Source: GCA-003244245 sp035606945
GTDB taxonomy: Bacteria; Actinomycetota; Actinomycetes; Mycobacteriales; Pseudonocardiaceae
DNA length: 64,000 nt
Direction of reading: 5' to 3'
Assembly: GCA_035606945.1 (NCBI GenBank)
Contig: DATNDR010000079.1
Location: forward strand, 1 to 64,000
Shown here: one piece after another, positions 23,975 to 33,466 of the stretch
Position numbering within the stretch: position 1 is the stretch's first letter
Layout: each line of letters opens with the position of its first letter
Notes under the pieces: generated by a model
What the model was told of the DNA's origin: nothing
Database searches by the model: none
The model's input: the letters and a program-made list of their open reading frames with translations, nothing else
Made by a program: the position numbers and the translations under genes

Positions 23975-26146
23975 CTACTCGGATTCGACGCTTGGCCGGA
24001 TCAGGGCGGCGAGTCCGGTGCGATCGCCGGCGCCGAGTTTGGTGCAGGCGCGGTAAAGGTGGCCCTCGACGGTGCGCACCGACACGACGAGCCGGTCGGC
24101 GATCTGGCGGTTGGACAGCCCGGCGGCGGCCAGCGCGGCGGCGTGCGCGGCCGCCGCTGGCGCGCGGGGCCCGTCGACCTTGGTGGCCAGCACGGCGAGC
24201 CGGTCGGCCACCGTGCAGTCACCGAAACACACCGCGGTGGGCAGTGCCAGCACCTCCACAGCGGGTTGCGGATGCGATGCGGCCAGCTCGGCCGCGTGGC
24301 GGGCCAGCGTGGTGGCCTCGCTGACCGAACCCTCGGCGGCAGCCACCCACGCCCGGGTGAGCAGCAGCTCAGGCTCAAGGTAGACGAAACCGTGATGGCG
24401 AGCAGCATCGAGCTCATCGAGGGCTTGCCGGGCCGCAGGGGCGTCGCCGGCCATGCCCAGCACGCCGGGCAGGTCCACCAGCAGTGTGAAGGCCACCATG
24501 CCGGTGTCCGCACCACTGGCCAAGGACTGCCGAAACCACCGCGCCGCAGTTTTGACCTGCCCGCGGCAGGCCGCTACCGCCCCGCGCATCGCACTGGTGA
24601 CCACGTCCCCGATTCCGGGAGTGTCCTGGCACTGCTCGCGGTACCGACGCGAGGCCTGATCGGGCTCGCCCAGCAGGCGGCGGGCAGCGCGGATGCCCGA
24701 GCACGCCCACGGCAGCCTCGGCGGCCGGCGCGATCCGGCCACCGAAGGCGTTGAGCACGGATAATCCGCCGGCCAGCACGAGTGCGGCGGCATCATCGGA
24801 TAGCGCGTTCGTCACCGCCGCGACCGTGGCCTCGGCCTCGTCGATGCGGCCAAGCCAGGCCAACGTGAACATGCGCGGGATAGCGACTTCGACCCGCTCG
24901 GCGTCGGTGCGGGCCAGCGCAGCCAGGTCGGCAAGCTCAGTCGCGCCCTCTTCCGCCCGGCCGGCCCAGTGCAGCGCGTTGCCCAGCAGCAACCGCGGCT
25001 CGAAACCGCCGCCCGCGGCGATCGCTCGGCCAGCACCAGGTCCCCCAGTTCGGTGGCCTTGCGGACCGCCGCGGTGAGCAGCGCCGGATCTGGTCGCAGG
25101 TCGGACTCCACCGTCAACAGCGCGCGGCGCAGGGTGTCACCAGCCCGGCGGCCGCCGGTATCGGCCAACGCTTGCCCGATCCGTCCGCGCACCCGCCGAG
25201 CGTGCAGCATGCCGACCTGGGCCCGGTGCACCTCGCCGTACAGCGGGTGGGCCAGCCGGGCCTCGACCCGCCGGCCGTCCGGGTACACCTCGATCAGACC
25301 GCGTGCCTCGACCTGTTCCACCGCCACCGCGTCGGTCAACCGGACGAGCAGGGCTATCCCCAACGGCTCGCCGAAGGCCAGTACCTCCAGGACGTCTCGC
25401 TGGGCATCGGGTAGCCGGCCGATCCGGGCCGACAGCAGCTCCACCAGCCCCGGGGACAGTTCCGGCTGCCCTGACCACCGCCACACGCCGGCAACCTGGC
25501 GCAACCGCGCCGATTCCAGCTCTCCGTCGATCAGCTGCCGCAGGTACAGCGCATTGCCGCGGGTGATCGACCACAGCCGGCGTGCGGCCACCCAATCCAG
25601 CGGCCCACCCAGCACGGCCTCGATCAAGGAGGTGGTCTCATCTTCCGACAGCGGCTGCAGTTCCAGCCGGGCGAGGTGCCCGTCTTTCCATAACGCTGTC
25701 ACCGCGTCCGGCGCGGTTTCCCCGGTCCGCAGGGTGAGCACCACATTCGCCGCACGGCGCAGCACGAGTTGATGGACCAGCGTCGCGGACAGCTCATCGA
25801 GTAGGTGGGCATCGTCGACGCCGATGAGGACACCGGCCTTACCGCCACCTGACAGCAGCGCGTTGGCAGCCTGGCGCATCAGCCGGGCGGGATCCGGGCC
25901 GATCACACCCAAAGTCGCGGCGAACGCGCCCAGCGGCAGCGCGCGAGCCGACACCGTGGCCACCGCCCACCGGGTCAACGCACCGCGCTGCGCGGCCACC
26001 GCCAGCGCCTCGCGGGCCAGCCGGGTCTTGCCCACTCCGGCCGCCCCCGCCAGCACGACGCCGACCGGCCCGTCGCCGCGATGGGCCAGCCGGCTGAGCA
26101 CGCTCAGTTCCTCGGCTCGCCCGGTCAGCGGCCAGGTGGCGACCAC
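23975..26146 (-). pseudogene. LuxR-type ATPase regulator broken by two frameshifts
   Basis: The first frame (GTG at 26146) gives an AAA-type ATPase domain with Walker A GAAGVGKTRLARE near residue 40 and Walker B GVLIGVDDAH. Near 25017 the reading frame shifts: GDLVLAE must continue as AIAAGGGFEPRLLLGNALHW in another frame. Near 24690 it shifts again, after EAAVGVLG, to IRAARRLLGEPDQASRRYRE. The last frame ends with a LuxR helix-turn-helix (AAAGLSNRQIADRLVVSVRT). Restored, it would be about 720 aa, normal for this MalT-like family. An iron-box-like site lies directly upstream. Confidence 0.8.
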
Positions 26147-26150
26147 ATCA

Positions 26151-26169
26151 AAAGGTTAGCCTGAGTACT
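26151..26169. promoter_or_regulatory. Second DtxR/IdeR-like iron box
   Basis: AAAGGTTAGCCTGAGTACT shares 15 of its first 16 bases with the site at 21086-21104. It ends 4 bp from the GTG start of the frameshifted LuxR-type gene, so it probably overlaps its promoter. The match to the consensus is weaker on the right half. Confidence 0.45.
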
Positions 26170-26447
26170 CACCGCATCTCAGGTCCTAGCGCGCACACAC
26201 CTTCGACCTCGACACATTCGCAGTAACAGCACTACCACGCGGAGCGACAGTGAGGGCATGACGTACCTGCGTTCCCGTTCACTAGGTTCCCGGTCCGCTT
26301 TCGGCGCGTGATGCCGATGACAGCTGAGACCACCATCTTCTGAACATCTACAGGTGGCGCGAGGCCCGCAATCCGTCCTGCGTCATGGTGTCGCACGACG
26401 GCCTGGAACGCACGTGCCCTATTGATCGCAATTAAGGAATCCTCATC
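26170..26447. other. Intergenic region before the polysaccharide locus
   Basis: About 280 bases without a gene. AATTAAGGAATCC just before 26448 is the ribosome-binding site of the deacetylase. No other structure recognised. Confidence 0.4.
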
Positions 26448-27344
26448 ATGTCAGTGCGGGCATTAGGTTATGGGCTAAAACAGAGCAAGGTCTCGTGGTG
26501 GTCGTGGCTGCCCTTTGTGCTGGCATGCTCGATCTTGTTCACCGCAGCCACGCTCGCGTGGCCCGGAGCTTTTGGCGCGGCGCGAGGGCTGTGGCGGGAA
26601 ACCTCCAATGATCCGGGCACAGCGGCGAGTAACGCCGGAAGCGAGCCCAGCCCCGGTGCGGCGACCGCGGTGCGCCCGGTCAGCAATGACTGCTCCGGGG
26701 GCACCGTCTATTTCACCTTCGATGACGGTCCAGCCCCCAGCACTGTCGCCGTCTTGGACAGACTCAAAGCCCTCAACATCAAGGCCACGTTCTTCGTTAT
26801 CGGAGACCACATTCAAGGAAGACAGGACATCCTCAGGCGAGAAGTATCCGAGGGGCACAGCGTGCAAAACCACACCTACCATCACCCGAACCTGGTGACC
26901 GGAGTGGACGTCAACGGTGTGCAACGCCAGCCCTGGGGCGACTCGCAGATCGAAACAGAATTCGAACGAGCCAACACCGTCATCGTCGCAGCCGGCGCAC
27001 CCAGGCCCACCCAGTACCGGCCGCCCTACGGCTCGGTCAACAACCAGGTCGACGGCATAGCGGGGCGTCTGGGGCTACGCTTGATCATGTCCTGGGGCGA
27101 CAGCGACGCAGACAACATCGTGGACAGCAGAGATACCGAACGAGATGTCACCGCCGACAGCATCGCTCACAATGTGGCCGCAAGTATCACAGCTAATTCC
27201 ATCATCTCCATGCACGACGGCGAAGATATTTCGGCAAGAAATGACATTCAAAGCCTGCAATCAATCGTAGATGCCATGAACGCTAAGCACCTCTGCGCGT
27301 CGACTCGGATCCGATCAGACGCCACCGGCAACGTACTTCACTAA
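26448..27344 (+). CDS. NodB-type polysaccharide deacetylase, membrane-anchored
   Basis: 298 aa. An N-terminal signal anchor (WLPFVLACSILFTAATLAW) precedes a linker of about 35 residues. The NodB domain has its five signature sites: TFDDGP at 90-95 (catalytic base and metal Asp), HTYHH at 142-146 (metal ligands), RPPYG at 191-195, MSWGDSDADN, and ISMHDGED. It would remove N-acetyl groups from chitin-like or N-acetylglucosamine polymers outside the membrane. It starts a plus-strand group with a GT2 synthase and a GT39-like protein. Codon use is less GC-biased than the flanks. Confidence 0.88.
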   Translation: MSVRALGYGLKQSKVSWWSWLPFVLACSILFTAATLAWPGAFGAARGLWRETSNDPGTAASNAGSEPSPGAATAVRPVSNDCSGGTVYFTFDDGPAPSTVAVLDRLKALNIKATFFVIGDHIQGRQDILRREVSEGHSVQNHTYHHPNLVTGVDVNGVQRQPWGDSQIETEFERANTVIVAAGAPRPTQYRPPYGSVNNQVDGIAGRLGLRLIMSWGDSDADNIVDSRDTERDVTADSIAHNVAASITANSIISMHDGEDISARNDIQSLQSIVDAMNAKHLCASTRIRSDATGNVLH

Positions 27345-27484
27345 CCCAAACCATTGCAGGGCGCCGCAACAATTGCCGCCGCGGCGCTTTGCCTACTGCC
27401 GTCTTCAGACCCAGATTCGCGCATCCACGTGCGGACACCGTATAGTCCCGTAACAACATTGCGTCACAGAACGACAGTAAAGTC

Positions 27485-28681
27485 GTGGACCGCATAACTC
27501 CCGGATTTCCGGACACGCCACCGGCAAAAAACGCCACATCCGTGGTCGCGCGGCGCGCCGATATCTCACCGCGGCTGTGGACCAGCGCCGACGTCCTTCC
27601 AATACCGGTGCCGGTGGTGCCGCGTACCACGACACTTGTCGCCCTTATTCCGGCGCACAACGAAGCGTCCGACATCGTCGCAACGGTCAGGTCGTTGCAG
27701 CGGCAGAGCCGACCGCCGGATCGTATCGTCGTGGTGGCCGACAATTGCACCGACGCCACCGTGGCGCTCGCCCATTCCGCTGGTGCCGAGGTCTTCGAGA
27801 CAGTCCACAACAAGCATAAGAAAGCAGGCGCGCTGAACCAGGCCCTCACCGCAGTGCTACCAACGCTCCAGGATAGTGACGTGGTGCTGGCCATGGACGC
27901 GGACAGCCAACTGATGGTCGACTTCATCGACAAAGGACTACGTTACCTGGCATATTCGCCGCAGCGCGGAGCGATCAGCGGTTCCTACATCGCGCGCAAG
28001 GACCCCAGTATCGTCGGACTCTTACAACGAATCGAGTACTCCCAAGGCCTGCGCACAGTTCATGATCGGGGAGGTCGGATCCACGTACTGTCCGGCGCAG
28101 CATGCATGGCCACGGTGCAGGCACTGCGAGCCGTCGCGAACCTTCGCGGTTCGCCCATACTGCCCGGCCCCCGGGGGTGGATATACCACGAGGAGTCGTT
28201 GACCGAGGACTACGAACTGACTGTCGCACTGAAACGCATCGGTTACGAGCCGCTCAATGCCCGCGACTGCACAGTGATCACCGATGTGATGGCCACCTGG
28301 AAAGACTGGTCCATCCAACGCGTGCGCTGGCAACGTGGGACGCTGGATACCCTGTCCATGTACGGCTGGGTGCCACACACCCGCAAAGCATGGATGGTAC
28401 AGGGCTGGACCTACTTCCGTTCAACCATACCATTACTCATGCTCCTCTTCTGGGCTTACGCGTTAGCGTTCGAAACGGTAACCTTCCAACCTTTCTGGAC
28501 GGCGGTCATACCGATCTTCATGATTGACCAACTGGTCGCATCCTGGAAGGCGGGATGGCGAGGCCGTTTATATGCTCTGGTTATCCTGCCGATGTGGCTA
28601 TACGATCTTGCGCAATCATTCGTCTATTGGCAGGCGCTGCTGCGGAGCCTGCGCCGCTCCGAAGCGGTCTGGATAACTTGA
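27485..28681 (+). CDS. Processive family 2 glycosyltransferase (membrane polysaccharide synthase)
   Basis: 398 aa. GT-A fold: VALIPAHNEASDI near 52, the metal-binding MDADSQ at 137-142, then HEESLTEDYELTVALKR (TED-type motif) and QRVRWQRG, the Q-x-x-R-W signature of processive synthases such as chitin, cellulose, hyaluronan or poly-GlcNAc synthases. The C-terminal part contains three to four membrane helices (FRSTIPLLMLLFWAYALAF). It probably builds a beta-linked chain and moves it through the membrane. The neighbouring deacetylase suggests an N-acetylhexosamine polymer. Confidence 0.87.
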   Translation: MDRITPGFPDTPPAKNATSVVARRADISPRLWTSADVLPIPVPVVPRTTTLVALIPAHNEASDIVATVRSLQRQSRPPDRIVVVADNCTDATVALAHSAGAEVFETVHNKHKKAGALNQALTAVLPTLQDSDVVLAMDADSQLMVDFIDKGLRYLAYSPQRGAISGSYIARKDPSIVGLLQRIEYSQGLRTVHDRGGRIHVLSGAACMATVQALRAVANLRGSPILPGPRGWIYHEESLTEDYELTVALKRIGYEPLNARDCTVITDVMATWKDWSIQRVRWQRGTLDTLSMYGWVPHTRKAWMVQGWTYFRSTIPLLMLLFWAYALAFETVTFQPFWTAVIPIFMIDQLVASWKAGWRGRLYALVILPMWLYDLAQSFVYWQALLRSLRRSEAVWIT

Positions 28682-28694
28682 AAGGATCCCGGCG

Positions 28695-28877
28695 ATGAGC
28701 GAGACACCCACGTTCGGCGCGTTACTGAAAGCGATCACCCACGACGTTTTCATGATGACCACCTGGCTATTTACCGCCATCACCTTATTCGTTGTTGCAC
28801 TAGCACTTTACCGCCTGACGCCGAAACGCCAGGCGAATTTGATCACGCCACAAGCCCCTGAGGAGACGCGAACATGA
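28695..28877 (+). CDS. Small one-helix membrane protein of the polysaccharide operon
   Basis: 60 aa with one transmembrane helix (TWLFTAITLFVVALALYRLT). Start ATG follows GAAAGGATCC, 13 bp after the GT2 stop. Its TGA overlaps the ATG of the GT39-like gene (ATGA), so the three genes are translationally linked. It may be an accessory subunit of the synthase. Confidence 0.72.
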   Translation: MSETPTFGALLKAITHDVFMMTTWLFTAITLFVVALALYRLTPKRQANLITPQAPEETRT

Positions 28878-30403
28878 ATGTAAACGCTGTCGGGGCTGGC
28901 GGCTACATCCGACCGACCTGGCAACAGGCGGTGGCAGACTACCTGCCGGAAAACTGGCGCGGTGCGCGCGCCGACCGCTGGATCGACCGACTGCCGATGA
29001 TCACGATTCTCACGACCTACGTCGCTTTGTGCTTGCGCCTGACCAATACTGTCTTCATAGACGAGGCACGGAACATCAACGCCGGCGAAGATTACCTCTC
29101 CCACTGGTTGCACAATGGTCGACCAATCGACCACAGTGCGTACTTCGCGGGCGCGCCCACCATGTACCCGCTCATTGCCGGAATATTGAACAGTGCCGGT
29201 GGTCACGAGCTCGTGCGGCTGTTCAGCCTGGCGTGCATGGTAGTCACCGTCGTCACGCTGCAGTCCACCGTGACGCACGTGTGTTCGTCAAGGCGCGCTG
29301 GACTGCTGGCCGGATGCGCCTTTGCGTGCACCGCTCCCGTTGTTTATATCGGGGCGCTCGGCACGTTCGACGCCGTGTGCCTGCTGCTACTTGCCTCATC
29401 AGTGTGGGCCGCAGTCACCAGACAGTCCCCAATATCCGCAGTGGCAGCCGGGTCCCTTCTTGCTCTTGGCGTCATGGCCAATTACGGCGCGGCCATTTTT
29501 GTGCCTTTTCTTTTCTTGTTGCTACTGGTGAAGGAGAATACTCTAGAGCCACTCTGTGCCCGAGCGCAGAGAACGCGCACCGGGATCATCGCCTGCGTTA
29601 CCATAGGGTCACTCAGCGCATCATATCTGGTGGCCGGCGATAACATACGCAAAGGCGTTGCCTTCGCCATCAATTCCGAACGTACACCTGCGAACGAACA
29701 GAGCGCTGCCACCTTGGTGGGCTGGGCGACACTGAATATCGGACTGCTCACGGCGCTCGCCGTCATCGGTGCGATGACGGTTGTGTTGAGTCGCCGATCG
29801 ATCCGGTCGACGATGGCGAGCCTGTGCCTGCTCACTGCCGCCGCACTACTACCCATCACAGATATATGGTTCGGCGACGCAGCGACGTTCGATGCGCACA
29901 ATGCTTATTCCGCATTGTTCCTCGCCCCGCTTGCGGGGTCGGCGCTGGCGTCATTGTCACACCGCCTGTTTCGCTTGGTGCCCGTGGGCCTTATTTTGTT
30001 AGCAGCTCTGGCGCCCGCTGTAAATCGGTCCTACTATTTGTTCCATACCTGGGCTGACGTCACACCTGTACTAGATGTCGTCGACAACGACCCACAGGAA
30101 GGGCTTTACCTTTCCGCCGCCGCTGATACACTTGACTACTATACGCGCACAAGCAACCCGCAAATTGGGTGGGATGCGACTTCTAAGCTGTACGCACAAG
30201 GTCCGGCAGCTATCCGTACGGCAATCGAACAGCGCAAATATCAGATGATCGTCTTGCGCTCCGTGAGTACTGCGAGCTCGAACCAGACTACTTTGCTGAA
30301 GATACTCGAGCGCAGCCCTGATTACGAATCTGTCAGACTCGCCCGGCCTGAGGCAGCGGATGATCAGTGGATCATCTACCAGCTGATAAATCACGCACAT
30401 TAA
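28874..30403 (+). CDS. GT39/PMT-like multispanning membrane glycosyltransferase
   Basis: 509 aa. A cytoplasmic N-terminus precedes about 10-11 membrane helices. The first extracytoplasmic loop contains VFIDEARN, the D-E-A type acidic motif expected for GT-C enzymes that use polyprenyl-phosphate sugars. The C-terminal soluble domain of about 120 residues (GLYLSAAADTLDYYTRTSNP) faces outside. It could decorate the polymer or a lipid acceptor. Overlap with the preceding gene by four bases places it in the same operon. Noticeably AT-richer than the neighbourhood. Confidence 0.75.
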   Translation: MNVNAVGAGGYIRPTWQQAVADYLPENWRGARADRWIDRLPMITILTTYVALCLRLTNTVFIDEARNINAGEDYLSHWLHNGRPIDHSAYFAGAPTMYPLIAGILNSAGGHELVRLFSLACMVVTVVTLQSTVTHVCSSRRAGLLAGCAFACTAPVVYIGALGTFDAVCLLLLASSVWAAVTRQSPISAVAAGSLLALGVMANYGAAIFVPFLFLLLLVKENTLEPLCARAQRTRTGIIACVTIGSLSASYLVAGDNIRKGVAFAINSERTPANEQSAATLVGWATLNIGLLTALAVIGAMTVVLSRRSIRSTMASLCLLTAAALLPITDIWFGDAATFDAHNAYSALFLAPLAGSALASLSHRLFRLVPVGLILLAALAPAVNRSYYLFHTWADVTPVLDVVDNDPQEGLYLSAAADTLDYYTRTSNPQIGWDATSKLYAQGPAAIRTAIEQRKYQMIVLRSVSTASSNQTTLLKILERSPDYESVRLARPEAADDQWIIYQLINHAH

Positions 30404-30427
30404 GACTCCGGCGTGAGAAAACGGCCA

Positions 30428-31348
30428 CTAACGGTCCGAAGTAGGCAATGCAGGACTGCTGTAGACCCGCACGTAGTCGACCACCATCCGGGCCGGGAAC
30501 TCAGTGGTGTCGTCGGGTGACCCGGGCCAGTCGCCACCGACCGCAACGTTCACAAGTATGTAGAAGCGGTGGTCGAAGACCCATCTGTCGCCGGCGGCGC
30601 GCTGCTGGGTCTCGTAGACGTGTCCATCCACTGAGAAGCTCACCGAATTCGAAGCCCAATCGATGGCGAAGATATGGAAGGCGTCTGAAAAAACTTCCGA
30701 TCGCGGAAGGCTGTAAGTGCCTGATGTGTGGTAGTCCGGCCCGTGTAGTGATCCATGGATGGTGCCGGGTTCATGGCCGAGGGACTCCATGACATCGATC
30801 TCGCCATATCGTCCTGGTTGATCATCGCTATTATCACCGAGCAACCAGAATGCAGGCCAGATCCCCCTACCCTTGGGTAGCTGGATCCTGGCCTCGAAGT
30901 GACCGTACGCCTGGTTGAATTTCTGATCGGTGGTCAATCGAGCCGAAGTGTAGTCACATGGGCCGTACCAGCAGGAAACACCAGAGTTGTCCCGCAGCGC
31001 GCTGATGACCAGGTGACCCGAACCGTCCAGGGCGGCGTTGGCTGCGTTGTCGGTGTAATATTCCAGCTCGTTATTGCCCCAACCTGTTCCGCCGAGGTCG
31101 TAAGTCCACCTGCTATCCGCTGGTGGTGAACCTGCCGGACCGTTGAAGTCATCGGAGAACGCTAACGTGGGACGCGGCGGCGAGTCAGCGATTGAGGGAG
31201 GCGCTTGGCATCCGGATGCCGCCAATAGTGCCACCAGTGGTATGCCTAACCCGGCTGGCGGGGTGTGGCGTCTGCCCCAGTTGACTGGCGCTACCTGGCG
31301 CGACGATACCCGTGGCCAAGCAAACCCCAACGAAGCCCGCAGCGTCAT
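30428..31348 (-). CDS. GH16 family endo-beta-glucanase-type lipoprotein
   Basis: 306 aa. A signal peptide ends in the lipobox LLAASGC (Cys 47). The GH16 jelly roll carries GEIDVMESLG near 182-191 with the catalytic Glu183 and Glu188 and helper Asp185, plus WYGPCDYTSARL and HFEARIQLPKGRGIWPAFWL. The family cleaves beta-1,3 or mixed-linkage glucans, or transglycosylates. It converges on the polysaccharide operon, stop codons 25 bp apart, so it may trim or release the product. An AGGTTAACCT palindrome lies upstream. Confidence 0.9.
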   Translation of the reverse strand: MTLRASLGFAWPRVSSRQVAPVNWGRRHTPPAGLGIPLVALLAASGCQAPPSIADSPPRPTLAFSDDFNGPAGSPPADSRWTYDLGGTGWGNNELEYYTDNAANAALDGSGHLVISALRDNSGVSCWYGPCDYTSARLTTDQKFNQAYGHFEARIQLPKGRGIWPAFWLLGDNSDDQPGRYGEIDVMESLGHEPGTIHGSLHGPDYHTSGTYSLPRSEVFSDAFHIFAIDWASNSVSFSVDGHVYETQQRAAGDRWVFDHRFYILVNVAVGGDWPGSPDDTTEFPARMVVDYVRVYSSPALPTSDR

Positions 31349-31376
31349 GTCCTTTCCCTGAATGCGTCGATGCGTG

Positions 31377-31386
31377 AGGTTAACCT
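31377..31386. promoter_or_regulatory. Perfect palindrome AGGTTAACCT upstream of GH16
   Basis: A 10-bp palindrome 29 bp before the GH16 ATG, within GTGAGGTTAACCTACCAA. It resembles the core of the iron boxes at 21086 and 26151 but deviates at the centre. It could be a DtxR-type or another repressor site. Confidence 0.3.
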
Positions 31387-31507
31387 ACCAATTTTATCGA
31401 CGCAGAGCGGACTCCATCCGGCGGTTACCGGCTTCGCAATGTTGTGAGGCACCATCGGAGGGCCGCGCGGTGGGTGGTTAGGCGCGCCGCCACGTGTCGG
31501 GGTGTGG

Positions 31508-33097
31508 CTACTGGCCGCGGCTGGCTGGGTCTACTTTGGCCCAGCGGAGCAGATCGGTGATGGTGAAGGTGCCGGGGGTCCGGCTGGGTAGGGACGGCCG
31601 GAAGCCGGTGTTCAGGCAGGAGGCCGGGTCGAGCTGGAGCAGGCTGATGATGGTCTCCGCGACGATGCGGCCCCCCACCGGGCCCAGGTGCGCGCCCTTG
31701 TTGAACACGCTGGCCTCGCGCAGGACGTAGTACCACAGCGGGGTGCTGGCATCCAGGCCCAGATTGTATGGACGCAGCTCGGGGAAGTGATCCGAGCCGA
31801 GCACCGGCAATCCCATCGTGGCGGCGATGCGCTGGCCCGACGGCATCGACCAGGTCAGGTGCCGCAGCAGGGTGCGCTGCGCTAGCGCGGTGGGTCCGTC
31901 GTGGCTGGGAATCGCGGCCAACGGCAGGTGAAACAGCGGTGAGGAGATGTTGGTGTCGATCAACTTGTTCGGTCGAACCTCCCGGGTCTGATCGCCGCCG
32001 AAGTCGAAGAACGTCTGCCAGCCGATGAACCGCCGCCGCGCCCGCGCGCCGCCGCGCAGATCGACCGGGTCGGCCTGGTGCTCGCCGGCGGGGTCGAAGA
32101 TGAACCCGACGAACGCCGGGGCACCGGTCCCGGGATTGCCGCCAGGATCACCGTGCAGGTTCGCCCGGTAGGAGGGCCGCACGATGCTGTGCCCGAACCG
32201 GTAAGCGCCGGTCTGGAACTCCACCGGCATGCTGGGACTGGCGAATTTGTACCACCGTCGGCCGTTGCGCAGGATGTCGTCCACCAGCGGCCGCCCGATG
32301 ATCTGGACCAGAAACTCGTTCACCACGATCCACTGCCAGTGCAACGTGATCGTGCGCCGGCAATCGGTAAAGGCGTCACCGGGCAGGCGATTGGCCCGGT
32401 GCGCGTCCACGGTCCGGTTGTGGGCCAGCAGGAACGCCGCATGCAGGCCGGCCACGATGAGGTTCTCGTCATTGCGCGGATCGGCGATGATCGCGGTCAT
32501 ATCCCGGTTCCGGGGCAGGTCTTCGAACAGCCCGCCACTTTCGACCCGGAGCTTGGCACGATCGGCCGATTCGTACAGGTGCGGGCTGACCGACGGCCCG
32601 CCCCCGTAGACCGAGTCCAGATCGAACCTGGGGACCCGGGAGTTCGGCGTCTGGGCGGGCTCGGCGACCACGCCCAGCCGTGAGGTGTTGTCGAAAGTGA
32701 TATCGTGGTCGAGGAATTGGCCGAGAAACGTCGTGCCCGCGGTCATATTGCGGACGTCCTGATCGGGGTTTCGCGGGCTGAGTTCAGGATTCGTGATCAG
32801 CCTGATCGGACCTTGGTCCAGCGGATCTCGGGCGTCCAGCAGCCCACCGGGCTTTCCGATATCTATCATCGCGTCGCGCACAGCGGGGGATCGCGGATCG
32901 GCAAAAGCGGGAAGCTGGAACATCCGGCTGAACCGGGGGTCCGGAGCCGAATGGGAAATCGGGCCCTCCACCTGCTCGGCGCGCGCTTCCACGTTGTTCA
33001 AAGTGAGCACGCCGGCCGCACTGACGCCGAGTCCGGTAAGGAATCGACGTCTGCCGATTCCGCGCCGACCGACCGATTCATTACTGGATCTGGGCAT
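31508..33097 (-). CDS. Animal-type haem peroxidase with Tat signal
   Basis: 529 aa from ATG at 33097. A twin-arginine signal (GRRRFLTGLGVSAAGVLTL) exports it folded. The peroxidase-cyclooxygenase superfamily signature is present: FLGQFLDHDITFDNTSRLG with the distal His and calcium-binding Asp, later AYRFGHSIVRPSYR around the proximal His, and LHAAFLLAHNRTVD. Such bacterial peroxinectin-like enzymes use H2O2 to oxidise substrates or halides. Secreted near a polysaccharide locus, it might crosslink or defend the matrix. The frame extends to 33343, but that part lacks signal features. Confidence 0.87.
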   Translation of the reverse strand: MPRSSNESVGRRGIGRRRFLTGLGVSAAGVLTLNNVEARAEQVEGPISHSAPDPRFSRMFQLPAFADPRSPAVRDAMIDIGKPGGLLDARDPLDQGPIRLITNPELSPRNPDQDVRNMTAGTTFLGQFLDHDITFDNTSRLGVVAEPAQTPNSRVPRFDLDSVYGGGPSVSPHLYESADRAKLRVESGGLFEDLPRNRDMTAIIADPRNDENLIVAGLHAAFLLAHNRTVDAHRANRLPGDAFTDCRRTITLHWQWIVVNEFLVQIIGRPLVDDILRNGRRWYKFASPSMPVEFQTGAYRFGHSIVRPSYRANLHGDPGGNPGTGAPAFVGFIFDPAGEHQADPVDLRGGARARRRFIGWQTFFDFGGDQTREVRPNKLIDTNISSPLFHLPLAAIPSHDGPTALAQRTLLRHLTWSMPSGQRIAATMGLPVLGSDHFPELRPYNLGLDASTPLWYYVLREASVFNKGAHLGPVGGRIVAETIISLLQLDPASCLNTGFRPSLPSRTPGTFTITDLLRWAKVDPASRGQ

Positions 33098-33466
33098 TAT
33101 GGGCTCCGGGTTTTCAGTTTCACGGGTTTGAGTTTCATCGTGGACAGCCGAAAGGAACGTTTTGCCGCGGGCACGCCCCGGTTCGGTGATCTCGCGCCGA
33201 CCCCGCACCACGATCGTGGCGTCAAGCGAGTCGACATCATGCTGAAGCCCCCAGTTGGCGACGGCGTGGCCCGACATTGGGAGATGTCGCCGATACGGAC
33301 CGTAACGTTTCATCACGGGACACGTTCGGCGGACTTCACTCACCGCGACGTCCCGCTGGCGAGTAAGGTGAAGGCGCCCGGGAATCTCGCCGGGCTACAC
33401 CGGTCTGGTCCGGCGGGACACCCGCACCCGGGCCAGGGACACCCGCGACCGGGGTAGCCAGCCACG
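33098..33466. other. Divergent promoter region
   Basis: About 370 bases between the minus-strand peroxidase and plus-strand PAS-GGDEF-EAL genes. No gene or strong structure was recognised. Confidence 0.4.
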
